Below are positions 1 through 12,046 of a stretch of 64,000 bases of DNA, piece after piece (the stretch's first letter is position 1; each line of letters begins with the position of its first letter). The translations under genes and the position numbers were made by a program. Below the pieces are notes generated by a model. The model saw only the letters and a program-made list of their open reading frames with translations. It ran no database searches and was not told where the DNA came from. Origin of the DNA: Coprinopsis marcescibilis (taxonomy: Eukaryota; Basidiomycota; Agaricomycetes; Agaricales; Psathyrellaceae); assembly GCA_004369085.1 (NCBI GenBank), contig ML210253.1, forward strand, positions 33,995-97,994, in the 5' to 3' direction.

Positions 1-1
1 A

Positions 2-1015
2 GAACCAATTTCCTGCCTCATATGTCACGATTTCAGTGCTGTCGACCACCATGCCTCCCTGTTCCCAAGGGAATCTGTCCGAACCCTCGCGCAGCTTGCC
101 CAAGATTTGACTGCACCTTTCTCGACCGAGACGGATAAGGCTCGATCGATTTTCACATGGCTTCATTACAATATCATATACGATACCGAAGCCTTCTTCT
201 CCGGAAACATACGAGAAGCAACCCCTGAATCGACTCTCCGTTCTGGGCTAGCTGTTTGCGGCGGATATGCTGGCTTGTTTGCCCACCTCTCAAAGCTAGC
301 CGGGCTGCAAGCCGAGGAAGTGAACGGACACGGTAAGGGTTGGGGCTACCAAGCGCTTGAACCCGGATCCCCCATTCCACCACCAAAGATGAACCACGCT
401 TGGAACTGTGTTTTGATGGACGGAGAGTGGCGGTTGCTGGATGCTTGCTGGGGTGCAGGCGCCGCGGAAGAAATGGCATACAAGGCCGATTTTAATCCTT
501 ACTGGTTCAATGCCAGCCCAGTCGAGTTCGGGAACCGACATTTCCCCACCGACAATCCAGGATACCAGTTCATACCAGAAGAGCACGGTGGACCGATCTC
601 CTGGGAAGACTATATCAGTGAACCTAAGCGACCGCTGATTTTCCAGAATTTCTACAAGGAAGATCTAGATTTATATACCCTGCAGCCAGCCTGGGACGGG
701 ATAGAAAGTGGAACGACGACGTTCTGCGTCTCAAAACGATGTCAACACATGTCGATGGCACAAGAAGACATTTTCGTTATCCTAATATGCACAGGGCTAC
801 AGCTGGAGCTCAGAACGCCGATGCATCCAAGTGAAAGTGGTTGGACCGCAACTGTTCATGTCCCCCGCGGTTCGGATGTGGTCATGTACTATGTCACCAC
901 CATTGACAATCAAGACGCAAGAGGGGCTGGAGTTGCAGAGTACAACCGTGCGGTTGGGAGGAAGGCAATGGGAATCGAGGGATTTGCCAAGTGGACAGCA
1001 CGAGAACGACTCTAG
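2..1015 (+). CDS. Transglutaminase-like (Cyk3-type) domain protein, 5' partial
   Basis: The frame is open from the left edge of the window, so the N-terminus is missing; the stop is TAG at 1013-1015. Upstream of the first start-like codon the frame reads a segment with VDHHASLFPRESVRTLAQDL, which precedes the core. The core holds the cysteine motif (LAVCGGYAGLF), a histidine segment (MNHAWNCV) and an aspartate segment (WRLLDACWG). These are the Cys-His-Asp of the transglutaminase/kyphoscoliosis-peptidase fold. In fungi this fold occurs in cytokinesis proteins such as Cyk3, where it is often not catalytic, although the Cys, His and Asp appear present here. An SH3 domain would be expected upstream but lies outside the window. 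The exact family member is inferred. Confidence 0.75.
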   Translation, partial: EPISCLICHDFSAVDHHASLFPRESVRTLAQLAQDLTAPFSTETDKARSIFTWLHYNIIYDTEAFFSGNIREATPESTLRSGLAVCGGYAGLFAHLSKLAGLQAEEVNGHGKGWGYQALEPGSPIPPPKMNHAWNCVLMDGEWRLLDACWGAGAAEEMAYKADFNPYWFNASPVEFGNRHFPTDNPGYQFIPEEHGGPISWEDYISEPKRPLIFQNFYKEDLDLYTLQPAWDGIESGTTTFCVSKRCQHMSMAQEDIFVILICTGLQLELRTPMHPSESGWTATVHVPRGSDVVMYYVTTIDNQDARGAGVAEYNRAVGRKAMGIEGFAKWTARERL

Positions 1016-1145
1016 ACCTGACGAAAATATCATATTTAATGAATGAATGTCTATTTCATAGCTGGTGTAAATGTGTACGACATTAGGACAAGATGGCTCA
1101 TTAGAATAATTAAGAGAACATCATGGCAAGGACTGCGATAGTTCG

Positions 1146-3309
1146 TCAAGGGATAGAGATACCTTGCTTTTGCAGGTAGCGCGTGAGATCGGAGATGAGC
1201 TCCAACTGCTCGCCAACAGTAAGGCCACTGACGATGGTCTGGAGAACACTTCCGACTGTGACGTGCGTTTCCCTAATTAAACTGCTGTAGTAAACGTAGG
1301 TGAACACTCCCATGAGGAACCTTAATACGAGTCAGGTGGGGTTCAAGGCGAAAGCTTTGACAGAAACTTACTGGCAATCCATACGGTCGGTCATACCACC
1401 ATGTCCTGGAATGCTTTGTCCAAAATCCTTAATATCAAATGCGCGCTTGAAGCCGGATGCAAAGAAGCCTCCGAATGGCGCCACAAGGGAGGCGAAGCAG
1501 GCCAAGACCAATAGGTGAAGTTGGTATGGGGCATAGGAAAGTGACGTAATGGAATGTCCGAACTTTGAGAGAAGAGCCGTCAGAGGGATGAACGCCATGA
1601 GAGTAGGATATACGTACAGCGGGGCTCAGCAACACCGAGAGGGGTTTCCAAATCTCGACGCTGCGCCAAACAAATACGGCGTTGGGTTTGCAGGCAATAG
1701 AGGTGAACGCATTCACCCCAAGATCATGAACGGGGCAGATCATGTACTGGAATCGCATGAAATACGTTCCCCACAGGACTGCAAAGATGAGGGTGCTCCA
1801 GAATGCGCCAATGAACCCTTCAACGGTCTTCTTAGGGGAAAGTTTGATAAGGGGTGTGCGTCCGATAGTCTTGCCCCAGATATATGCGAAACAATCGTTG
1901 CAGATGACCAGAGATGCAGGAACCCAGAACCAGATGAGGCCTTCCAGGATGTTGTTGACGATGAAGTGACTGGAGTACCAGCGTCAGCACAGAGCTTGAG
2001 ACGTGAAGGTGCCAAACACACCTGGAGAAAACAATGATGAGAAGGCTCATATGAACCCAGCAGAACAAACCGAATTGCTGCTTCAAGTAACCCTTCTTCA
2101 AAGACATCACAAAACCCATGAATCCAATGATGTACAGGGTAAAGCTGATCATACGATGGTTGGTTGCGAAAGGTAACAACTGCGCGTCAGCAAAGACGAC
2201 GTGCTGAAGGGACGTCAAAATCTGAACGACCGAGTAGTAACATCCCAACCTACCTTGAAGTAGTAGATGATGCTTTCACCGTATAGGAAGTAATTTGTGA
2301 CCGCAAAGAAATACCAGTTCAAGGTTTTGCTCCAAGGATCCTTTCCTTTGAGTTCGGGGTTCTTGTCTTTCGAGCTTGCCGACTTGAGGGAAAATAGTGC
2401 AGTAACTTCGCGATATACCAAAGTCTGGCATAGCATGACCAAAACGATCATATATGAATGCCCCATAAGCAACAACGCTAACACCACTTGTTCAGAATAA
2501 CCCCTCAAACAAGGTATGAGGTACTTACCAATGAACCCAAAGATCATGATGAACGTCCATATGACACGTTCCAAAACGTTCTGTCTCTTTTTGACTTGGT
2601 CCTCTTCTGTAGGTTGCGGTGGGCGAGAGGTTGCGATTGGGACAGGTGCTGATTTTGGTTTCGGCTCCGTCACCTCTTTGACTGGCGCTGGCTCCGGAAC
2701 GTCGACACGCTCATCCTTCTGGATCTGCACTTCTGCGACGTGGACACGAGAGTTCCCGTTACTGTCTGATTCAGAGTGCGAGAGAATGACTTCTCCAACA
2801 ACCGGTTTCGTGACAACTGACGCTGGTGGTTGTGCCGCCGTAGGTACCGGTGCTGGTACCTCAGGCAGCAGGTCGCTGGTGGTTGGTCCGGGCGAGTCTT
2901 GAGAAAGTACGCCAGCATCTGGAGCCGAGGTTGGGAGATTCACTGAATCTGACAGAGGTGACTCTTGTGCTACTTGAACAACAGGAGGCGTAGCAGAACC
3001 TGCTGCCCTCGAAGCACGTTGCTTCTCTTTTTGCTGCTGCTTTCGCTCCAATCGAGCAAGCTCCTTCGCCTTTTTAATGGCGGATTTCGAAGGCTTTACA
3101 GATTTCTCTATCGCTTGACTGAGGGGAAAGAATAGGAAAGTTCAGCTGGAGTAGAAGATATGACGCGACAAAGCTACACACTCTGCATGAGCTGGTTCCT
3201 CCTGAACGACTTCCTCTTCGCTCTCTTCACCGGACTCAATTCCTAAGGCATCATACGCTGCTTTCGATGCAAAAAGCGAGCGTCCAGACGGTGCGCTGAA
3301 GCGACTCAT
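1146..3309 (-). CDS. CDS1: CDP-diacylglycerol synthase (phosphatidate cytidylyltransferase)
   Basis: Makes CDP-diacylglycerol from phosphatidate and CTP, the precursor of phosphatidylinositol, phosphatidylglycerol and cardiolipin; a multipass membrane enzyme of the ER. Splicing was read through introns 3119-3181, 2478-2528, 1563-1617 and 1321-1371, plus two more near 2.2 kb and 2.0 kb. Recognised segments in order are [14 protein letters not shown], the [19 protein letters not shown] region, [33 protein letters not shown] and, near the C-terminus, the CDS signature [19 protein letters not shown] followed by [14 protein letters not shown]. The last exon ends [13 protein letters not shown]. The start chosen at 3309 adds a long hydrophilic N-terminus (acidic, then [19 protein letters not shown], then a Pro/Ser/Glu-rich stretch) before the first membrane segment. 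That N-terminus is longer than the catalytic family needs, and a shorter start cannot be excluded. Confidence 0.93.
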
Positions 3310-3612
3310 TGTTGTGGAGTTGGAGGGAGGTGACAGCAGTCCCGGCCGAATGGACTCTCGCGTCCTCGCGGCCACGTTATTTGGTCTCGCATGATTTCCC
3401 AAATAGATCCCATCACACACGAAAATTCGGAAGGTGCCAGCGTCTTGCGACTTCATCGTGTACAGACTTACAGTTGGTTCTACAGTAATTATCGTTAAAG
3501 GGAAAGCAAAGCGAATGGTAACAAATGAAGATAAATAAAAGTGGGTTGTCCTTTGTAAGGAAAGGGCAAAGTACTACGCAAATACATACGCGGCAGGCGC
3601 GTTACTCATCCG
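3310..3612. other. Intergenic region between TOP1 stop and CDS1 start
   Basis: About 300 bp between two genes on the minus strand. It must hold the TOP1 3' end and the CDS1 promoter. No gene, repeat or recognisable RNA was seen in it. Confidence 0.6.
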
Positions 3613-6600
3613 CTAGAACTTCCATACATTGTCCACACCCATCGCCCATGGGACTACAAAGCAATTAGACTGGTATAATATCAAGGACAGAGAATACATA
3701 CACTTGCTAAGAAGGGTTTTCGAAAAGATCTTCTCGATAGGCACATCGTGGGTATTGCACCACGCAACGGTGATTCTGTTGTAAAATCAGTCAATATCGA
3801 ACACATTACACCAAGGCAGGGACGAACCTGGGATCTAGATAGTTGATCTTACTGGTGCCCAATGCTACCTCCTTGCCTTCATCACGGTCAATCATTTGCA
3901 ACTTAAAGGCATGGATCTTTTCTGTGATTTTATCAATTGCCTCTTCCAACTTGTCGGATGGTCGTTCCCTCTTGAGTGTCGCCTTGCCAGTCCCCCGCTC
4001 CTTGGCAAGTCGCGCGTATTCCTCCTCAATGTACTCAATCCTTTCTTTTAGGACCGAGTCCTTCATAGGCTTCTTATCCTCCGCCTCGAGCTTCTCGTTC
4101 TCCTTGGCGAACCTCTTCTCGACTTTTTCTATCTCCTTGGCCTTCAAGGATTCTTCGTGCTCCTCTATCCAGTCGTCATCTAAGTCCGACTCAGCATCTT
4201 TATACTTCTTGCTCTTCTTCATCTTAGGTTCCTGCGTGAGGAAAACGTGCCGCAGCTTCATTCGTTCGTACTTGAGAGCTCGAAGCTAATGGAAAGACAC
4301 AATCGTCAACCCCAGGTGAGAGAGCCAATGAACTAAAAGTATACCTTATTCTTCATCTTCTCCATAGACTGGTCGTGGGTCTTTGGTGCTGCACGCTGAT
4401 GGTTGCAGAGGATGGCAACTTCGCGATTAGCCTTGTTGTACGCATTTAGTTTCTCTTGCAAGGTCGCATCGGAAAGGTCTTGCTCGTCTAGTAACCGTTG
4501 GAATGTGCGAGATGCATTAAATGTACGGAACACTTTCGCAGTGAGACCCTTCATTTGGGAAGTCAGGTGCTTGTTCAAGGCTGTTGTCTGGGAGGTGGTG
4601 TCAGTGCCAACATCCCTTCGTAGTCTAGTTCCGTACTTACGGTGACGCGATCAAACAAGTTATCATCAGGTTCCTTATTCTCCTTGAAGATGCGAATGTT
4701 CTTGAAGACACGCTGGTCTACCTGCACTCGGTTATAGTACCGGATAGAATCTTTACCCAAGAAATCGAAAACGACGAAGTTGGGAGGTTCTAGGGTGACA
4801 TGTTCGCAACGAAGCGAGCAACAACCAACAGTGTCCGCTTCATCTTCGCCTTTCTCGTTACCGGCTCGAAGAGCGAGTTCGTCGATGAAGTACATAGCAG
4901 TCGCCCGTTGACGATCTGCCATGACTTTGGACTTGAGATCTTCAGTGTAATCCGCACGGATTTTGTCAATGTGACCCTAACAGTACATGAGTATAAGTGT
5001 GTGCAATGAATGATGGTAGGACAACCTTTAGCTCGCGAGCCTTCTCGAACTTCTGCATGTCACTCTGTCCTTTCAGCGAGCTACCTGCGGCGAGGAAAAC
5101 GTATTTGTGATTGCCATTGATGTTTTCCGTCCAAGTCGCAAGCCAGGTGACGGTCTTATCGTGAATGACTGATTTCCATTTACCCGGCATGTTGGGGACA
5201 GGGATCGGTGCTGTACTGCCGATGTTAATGGTGATGTCCTCGGGCCGAACACGTTTCTTTAGACGAGGTTCAGCTAGGAGTGAACCAAAGAAGAGTTGGA
5301 AAAGTACCTTAAGTGATCCTTTCTTGGGATGTTCACCACGACCACGGAACAGCCCAGGAGGCTCAACCCTGAAATTGCCCACCTTCTCCTTGCGACCATC
5401 TAACACGCAAGTGGTGTACTTGGCTTCTGCCTCGTCCCTGGCCTTCTTCGCGGCTTTCTTCTCCTCTGCAGTCATTGCCTTCTTCTTGGCTTTCTCCGTC
5501 TCGAAATGCTCCAGCATGGGTCGGAAATTGCAGAGTTCAAAGGTTTCGATTTGCGTTCCGCATCTCTAAAGCTTTTGTTTAGTAGAATTCACAATAAAAG
5601 GTCCATGCACATACCGGGGGATACCGTTCTAAAACCTTTTTGAAATCATCAAAAAAGTTCTTGTTGAAGACAGAATCTCTGGCATGATCTGTGTCCAACA
5701 TCGCGCCATAGAAACCCGCGACCTCTTCAGATTGAGGAGGCAGATCGACATCTTGACCTGCGTCCTTGACATGAGAACAGAGTTATGGTCGTAAGAGATA
5801 GAACCAACCGTCATATTGCATCTTGACATGAGATGGGAGTGGCTCGTACGCAGGGGGAAAAAATACTCCGTTGTGCTCGAGTGTTTGCCATTTCTGGGTA
5901 CCGTCCCCGTTGGCATCTGTCGCCTCCCACCATTTGAAAACCTCGTCCTCATCTTCCTCCTCCTTTTTCTTTCCTTTCCCCTTCGCCGGAGATTCACTGC
6001 CTGCAGGTTGCTTGCGGCTCCTGCCATTGGTCTTAGGTTTAATGTCGGCATCGGATTCGGGCTCCTCTTTCTTAACTTTCTTGCGAGACTTGGATGCGGC
6101 CTTCTTTGGGGGAGGGGGAACATCCGCTTCAGATTCCTCCGCCTTGACCTTAGCCTTTCGCTTCCGGGCAGTGGTCTTCACGGGTGGCGCCGCCTCATCT
6201 TCGGATGATGGAGGATTGGTGGGAGTTTCCTCTTTGACCTTCTTCTTTGGAGGCTGCTTTTTGGATGGGGCTCTGGCACGCTTGTTGGTCTTGCTCGCCA
6301 ACTCGCTGGGTTCGTCATCATCGGTTTCCTCCTTTTTAACAGCCTTGACCTTTCCGTTTCCATTCTGCCTCGTCGGCTTAGCGGGGGAAGATGCCAAGGG
6401 TACATCATCGTCGCTGGATGAAGACTCCGCGTAGATGGGCTTCTTACGCTTGAGGGTTCTGGAGGGACGACCATCCAGTTCTGATTTAGAGGTCGCCTGG
6501 GACTGGACATATGGCACAATTAATTAAAGCTATGGACCAAATAATGATTCTAAGCGCGTACCAGAGGTACATCGTCGTCCTCGTCGCTCATGGGCACCTC

Positions 6601-6711
6601 GTTAGCATGACCATTCACGCTGCCCTTGCCATTGGGTGGTTGACCGTTCGCCGTGGGTTTCGGCGCCAAGGTTCGCTCGTCGTCTGAGAGCATAGCAACA
6701 TCACCAGACAT
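3613..6711 (-). CDS. TOP1: DNA topoisomerase I (type IB)
   Basis: Nuclear enzyme that relaxes supercoils by transient single-strand nicking. The predicted start ([17 protein letters not shown]) opens a long, charged, Lys/Glu/Ser-rich N-terminal region of nuclear-targeting type (many KKXK clusters, 5.8-6.7 kb). The conserved DNA-binding core follows ([20 protein letters not shown], then the segment with [21 protein letters not shown] charge and the catalytic-domain segments at 4.6-5.5 kb). A coiled-coil linker at 3.9-4.3 kb precedes the active-site motif [10 protein letters not shown], whose Tyr is the nucleophile. The last exons give [20 protein letters not shown] and end [17 protein letters not shown], as in other eukaryotic TOP1 proteins. 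Several introns interrupt the gene. It is transcribed towards CDS1, with 303 bp between its stop and the CDS1 start. Confidence 0.95.
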
Positions 6712-6993
6712 GAGGTGCAGTCAGTACAGAAGAAATAAAGAATGTAGGAAACAAGAGAGTGAAGTAGCTGAAGGGAGGGGAAAGACAAGAATGGAGAGTG
6801 GGAGAACAGCCAACAAGAGCTGGCAGTGGCTTGATCAATTTTACGAAGTCCAACCAGAACCTGCCCTAAACGGTTCGATCATGGTGACTACGTGTTTCCC
6901 ACGATACATTTCAACCTGGTCCACAACCCACAGGACGGTGGGTGAAATTGCTCCATTGTTCTGGACCATCTCTGAGCCTTTTCATTCCAGATC

Positions 6994-7203
6994 ATGCCTG
7001 AAAACCTTCCTTTGTATAGAGATCCTTGGGCAAAGCGCGAGGCATGGCGTAACAAAAGCCCGGTCTTTTCCAACCGCGTCATGTTCCGGAACCTCTTCCC
7101 TGGCTTCGGCATCGCTGTGGTCGCCTTCACAGCGTATGTTGTTGCAGACAACCTCATCTTGTCGCCCAAGTCGCAAGACTCGTCGCACGAGCACCACCAC
7201 TAG
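6994..7203 (+). CDS. NADH:ubiquinone oxidoreductase B12 subunit (NDUFB3-like)
   Basis: A 69-residue single-exon protein. It begins MPENLPLYRDPWAKREAW and continues NKSPVFSNRVMFRNLFPGFG into one hydrophobic segment (about residues 38-55, IAVVAFTAYVVADNLI), ending in a His-rich tail. The N-terminal RDPWxKREAWR pattern and single membrane span match the small accessory subunit of mitochondrial complex I called B12/NDUFB3, which sits in the membrane arm. Its start lies 283 bp from the TOP1 start, and the two genes diverge. Confidence 0.82.
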   Translation: MPENLPLYRDPWAKREAWRNKSPVFSNRVMFRNLFPGFGIAVVAFTAYVVADNLILSPKSQDSSHEHHH

Positions 7204-7602
7204 GTACGCTTTGTATACTCTTGGTCAGCCTGGTCGCCTAAACGGTGTAACAGAGTTAATCCAGCCAGCCATCCTCCGGCGACCAACCACCTCCACCCTC
7301 GCAGGACTGTTGCCCGGCCAGATGACTTCAAGTTGGTAGTCTGGTGACATGTAGACGTAGACTGTCCAAGTTTCAATATAGACGAACGGTCCTACGCACT
7401 TGCCAACGCCATGTAACGTGTGTTACCAGCATCTCGCCAGTTCCTTCCGATTCTTGTCACGTCAAGGGAACACACAAAACTTGGAATGGCATCCTTGACG
7501 TTTGCATTCAAGCTCATAAGCAAGCGCAGGTAGAGCCTTGCATCATCTTTAAGGTGACAACGGTATTCTATTCGCCTTCCTTTACGTCCCGTTTTAGCGT
7601 TC
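7204..7602. other. Convergent 3' region of the NDUFB3-like gene and ILV1
   Basis: Nearly 400 bp lie between two stop codons facing each other. This should hold both 3' UTRs and polyadenylation signals. Short open frames in it have no recognisable content. Confidence 0.5.
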
Positions 7603-9532
7603 TTATGCTCGAAGATATCGTTGATAAACAGGGTTCTCCGTCTCTTCCACGTATGAATAATCGAGTCGGTCCAAAAACGCCTTGAATGCATCTGAATCCG
7701 ATTCTGGCACTTGTATTCCTGCCAGCACTCTTCCCAAGTCTGACGCTCATTTAACATCGATTGGCCAGAAGTCAGTGACCAGCGACTTACCTGCACCGTG
7801 GTTTCGATAGTGGAACAAAGAAATGTTCCATCCCTGCCGCAAACTGACCAAAAACTTGCGAAGGGCACCTGGTCGTTCGGGGAATTCTGCACAGAATGAG
7901 TCTGTCAACACAACGTCAATAGGTGCCCCGCAGAGACTCACCGAACCGGACGACCCGTTCATTAGGAACATGCTGTCGACCACCAACCATGTATCTGACA
8001 TGACTCTTGGCGCATTCATCATCGCTGATGTCGTACCCTTTCATGTCCTCTTGTTCCATGGCATTCAAGATGTCTTCGACTTCCGTTTGCCGCTGATTAG
8101 TTTGCAGCTTGAACGAAAGAAGAACATGGGCACGGTCTCCGACAATGTTGTATCTATAGATAAACTCGGTCACGGCACGCGGGTGAATGAGAGCGTGCAG
8201 GGCAACGAAACTGGGACGAGACCGGTCAACCAAATGAAGTCCACTGAAAAGCTTTACGCGTACCTGCCAGGTCTTTCAGGGATGTCAACGCTTAACAAAG
8301 CTTCTCGACCCTCTCCAAGCTCAGCACGCTCAGCTACAAACCTCAGCCTATCGAAATTCATGTTGGCGCCGCTGACCACCGCCACGAACTTCTTCTGGGC
8401 ACCAACGAGATCGTTTTCGACGATGTACCGTTTCAGCCCAGCCAAGGCAACAGCACCAGCGGGCTCAGTCACCGACCGTGTTTCTACATAACGGTAAGTG
8501 TTGTGGAAAGCCTGCCAATGGAGAGAGTAGAGGCGACCAACCTTCGAAGATATCCTTGATGGCAGCGCAGATCTCGTCGTTGTCGACTTTCACGACGGTG
8601 TCCAGCAGTTCCTTGCAGATCCTGAAGGGCTCTTCACCAACTATCTTGACGGCCGTTCCGTCACTGAAGGGACCGACTTCATTAAGTGTAACTCGATGGC
8701 CCTGTTCAATGCTTCGTGCCATGGCATCCCCATCCACTGTTTCCACGCCGATGACACTGGTATTTGGGTTTCCGATGCGCTTGACGTATTCTGCGATACC
8801 TGCAACCAGACCTCCACCACCGACGGCAGCAAAAATGGCGTCCAGTTGGTCGGATTCTGGCATCTGCTTGAGAATTTCCATCCCCACTGTTCCTTGGCCC
8901 GCGATGACCAAGGGGTCATCATATGGGGGAACAAAAGCGAGGCCATGTGCAGCAGCGAGACGAGCACATTCCGCCTTGGCTTCATCGAAATCGACACCGT
9001 GTAGTACGACCTTTGCGCCAAGCCGTGCAACGTTCCGAACCTTGATTTCTGGTGTTCCCTGGGGCATGACGATAGTGCAGGGAATCCCTAAGCGGCTCCC
9101 AGAGAGAGCCACGCCCTGGGCGTGGTTACCTATTGGCGTGTCAGCACAGATCGGTAGACGTAGACACGATAGAAGGACAAGGAGTGCTTGATACGTGCAA
9201 TACGCACACTAACCCGCGCTGCAAGTTACTACTCCTTTCCATCGTTCTTCTTCGCTCAAGCTGGCCATGAAATTGTACGCTCCCCGGATCTTGAAACTAA
9301 AAACTTCTTGTAAATCTTCGCGTTTGAGCCAGATCTGATTCCCCAACTTGGCACTAATATTCGTCGCCAGTACCAGAGGCGTCTCCTTGATGATCTCATA
9401 GACCTTTGCTGTCAAGATGAGCCTGAGATAATCTGGGGTGTTGGAGGCGAGAAGATGATGTTTTGCCAGACGAGGATAAGCCAAAGGTTCTGGTGCTGCA
9501 GAAGCGTATTCGAGGGTGGCAGAGGGTGGCAT
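7603..9532 (-). CDS. ILV1: Threonine dehydratase (threonine ammonia-lyase), biosynthetic
   Basis: PLP enzyme that deaminates threonine to 2-oxobutanoate, the first step of isoleucine synthesis, in mitochondria. The N-terminal exon carries the PLP-lysine motif ([17 protein letters not shown]). Next come [20 protein letters not shown], the glycine loop [20 protein letters not shown], and [17 protein letters not shown]. The C-terminal half holds two ACT-like regulatory segments, one containing [11 protein letters not shown] and the second [18 protein letters not shown] and [11 protein letters not shown]. The final exon starts after an intron at about 7,744-7,790 and ends [15 protein letters not shown]. 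Two ACT-like modules are normal for the isoleucine-feedback-inhibited form. The gene is complete, with at least five introns, and diverges from the PHD-finger gene. Confidence 0.95.
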
Positions 9533-9756
9533 ATCTGAGGATATTCAGAGCAAGATAGTTAGAACAAAGTCAGTTTGAAATCGCGTAAATTCAGGAATCG
9601 AGTCAGGATGATTGTGCAAGCATAAAATCGTAATATGCTATTGTCGCCGATGTGAGCCAAATATAGCGGGATCACATGACACCCTGTTATCGAGAGGACG
9701 GTCAGGCTCGCACAAACGATTTGTCCAGTTCCTCGTCGTACACGGCAACCAGCTCG

Positions 9757-11853
9757 ATGGCTCAGACAGCGACAATGGGTCCTCCCCTATCCCCAAGAGA
9801 AACCAGACGCTCAGGACGACGCTCGGCTCCCTCAGCTTCCACCAGCGCATCCAAATCCCCCGACTCTGAACAACCACCCCGCCAGAAAGAACCCTCGTCG
9901 CGCTCGGGGGCGTCTTCAACCGGCAGTGGCACCAGAAACAGGCGGCCGAAGCAGGAAGAACTAGAAGATGCGGTAGATGAACGCAAGGTCACCTCAGCAC
10001 AGTCAGTCACCTCCAACGGTTCCACGCACGGGGTGTCCACCAAGAGCAAGCGCAAGGGCAAAGACAAGGACAGACAGCCAACTCCAGAACACATAATAGA
10101 AGATATACCAGACTCAGCTACAGATGGAAACCCTCAGGCTGATGAAGAAGAAGAGCAGGGTATTACCCGTTGCGTGTGCGGCAGTAGTGGTGAGCGAGCT
10201 TTTCTCCTCCTTTTCTTTGACCCCCCTTGTTAAACCGTCGGAAAAAGAGGACGACCCTGATGCAGGCGAATTCATGGTTCAGTGTGAGGGGTGCAAAGTG
10301 TGGCAGCACGGTCTATGCATGGGCTACCAGTCAGAAGATCAGGTTCACGATGATGACTACTACTGCGAACAGTGCAAACCCGAACTTCATATGGATCTTC
10401 TCAAGTAAGTGGTTCCTCTAATCTGTCTAGATCTAAACTGACCTGCTCCCCAGAAAACTAGCCAACAAGAAAGGGCGCCATGCACAAAACCAGGCCCATG
10501 CTCAAAGCGCTTCAGCCGCATCCCGAGTCTCGCGTTCCCACTCCCCCGGCCTCAACGCAAAACAAATCTCAAAGCGCCGCAATACTATGAACAGCCGGGA
10601 TGCTGATTTTGCCGAGAGCCTGAAGGAAATTATCGAAGCAACAGCAGCAGAAGCCGCCGCGAAAGACGTTGGACCTTGCCAAGCCAACGAAGACACTTCA
10701 AGGAACATGGAAATCGAGACCGAAGCCCCAGTTATAGCGAAGAAAAAGAGGAAACGCACAGAAGATGAGGTGTACGTTTCAAATTCATGGCTGCTTCATC
10801 TTATGTTTATTGAAACCTGCCTTGACAGACCCTCGAAAAAGCGGACGCGTTCAGCATCAACAACCTCGGACAACCCTGCATCAGTGATAGCTCGTTCCGA
10901 AACCCCAATTTTAACAAAAGCCCCTTCACAAGCCCCAGCACCTCCCAAACCTCCCGCCAAGAACAAAAGGGGAGGGAGAAAAGTCGTAACGAGCGAGGCA
11001 GTGGTTTCCCTTGAGGGCGAAGAAGGTGCGTAGTGATGAGCTACTTTGTTCCATCAATCCATTCAAACCCACGACAACAGCTCCGGTGATGGCCACGACA
11101 ACAACGAAACGCGGGGGACAGCGCAAGGCAAATGCTAAAAGGCCTCCATTATCTCATGCCACCTCTCATAATTCAGGTGGCACAGGCCAAGAACACCACC
11201 GACGAACAGGACAGAGCACCTCCAACGCCCCAAATTCAAGCGCTGCGCCCGATTCTCGAGCATACCGCAATAGCCATGCATACGCAGTTTCCCAACAACC
11301 CCTTCTAACATCTTGGGGGCTACCTGATTATCTCGCGCACCTGGAGCACATGCTGCCAACACATACACCCCAACCATTGGATGTTCCGACAGGGTCCTCC
11401 AGCGTCCTTCCGGCCAGCGAAAGGCACAATAGCACCGAGCGCACAATGGAACGGGGCGTCAAAGTGAAGTGGCCAAGCAAGCGGATGAGCGTTGGCGATA
11501 TGAACAAGCGGGTTCGGGCTTTAGTTGAATGGGTTGGTCGGGAGCAGGCCAGCGCACTCGACCGTGAGCGACGAAGGGACTCTCTGGAGAGCAGCTTGCG
11601 CCAACAGGAGGCAAGCGACGCGCAGCTTCTTCGAACCGGCGACGAGAATGACCTGGCGTACCAAGACGCTCTAGCTCGGGTGCAGAAAGGGAACGGGGAT
11701 GACATTGTCCACAAACCATTGGAAAAAGAATCAACAGCATCAACGATGAAGCAGATGGAGGAGCTCATGGAGGAGCTCATATCGTTCCAGGAAAGATTTG
11801 GTCCTGGAGCTAAATCGCGGGATCGTGAGCGGCGGACAGCTAGTAACAGCTGA
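9757..11853 (+). CDS. PHD-finger protein, Cti6-like (histone deacetylase complex subunit)
   Basis: Nuclear chromatin reader by family. The N-terminus is Ser/Arg/Lys-rich. A PHD finger spans two exons: ITRCVCGSSE, then after an intron at about 10,191-10,249 FMVQCEGCKVWQHGLCMGY and DDDYYCEQCKPELH, giving the Cys4-His-Cys3 zinc ligands. Introns were also read near 10,408-10,453, 10,773-10,829 and 11,026-11,080. The C-terminal region carries a conserved basic block (GVKVKWPSKRMSVGDMNKRV, then RALVEWVGREQ) before a coiled coil. That arrangement resembles fungal Cti6, a subunit of Rpd3-type deacetylase complexes that binds methylated H3K4. An in-frame ATG at 9,676 could be used instead; 9,757 was chosen for its better start context. 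Cti6 is the best guess, not certain. Confidence 0.8.
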
Positions 11854-12046
11854 TTGTCGGCTTGACATTGTGGGATTGATTATAATTCTTTGTTGTTGCA
11901 GGACACTAGCTTCTTTTTATTGGTTTTTTATTGAGATGTGTATTTGCATGACCTTGTACATTATGGTTTTCTTCCTTGCTTAAGCGCCCAATTCAACCGT
12001 GTGTTTCTGTGCCCTTGGAACCAAACATCGAAGCTCGCGATCAATA

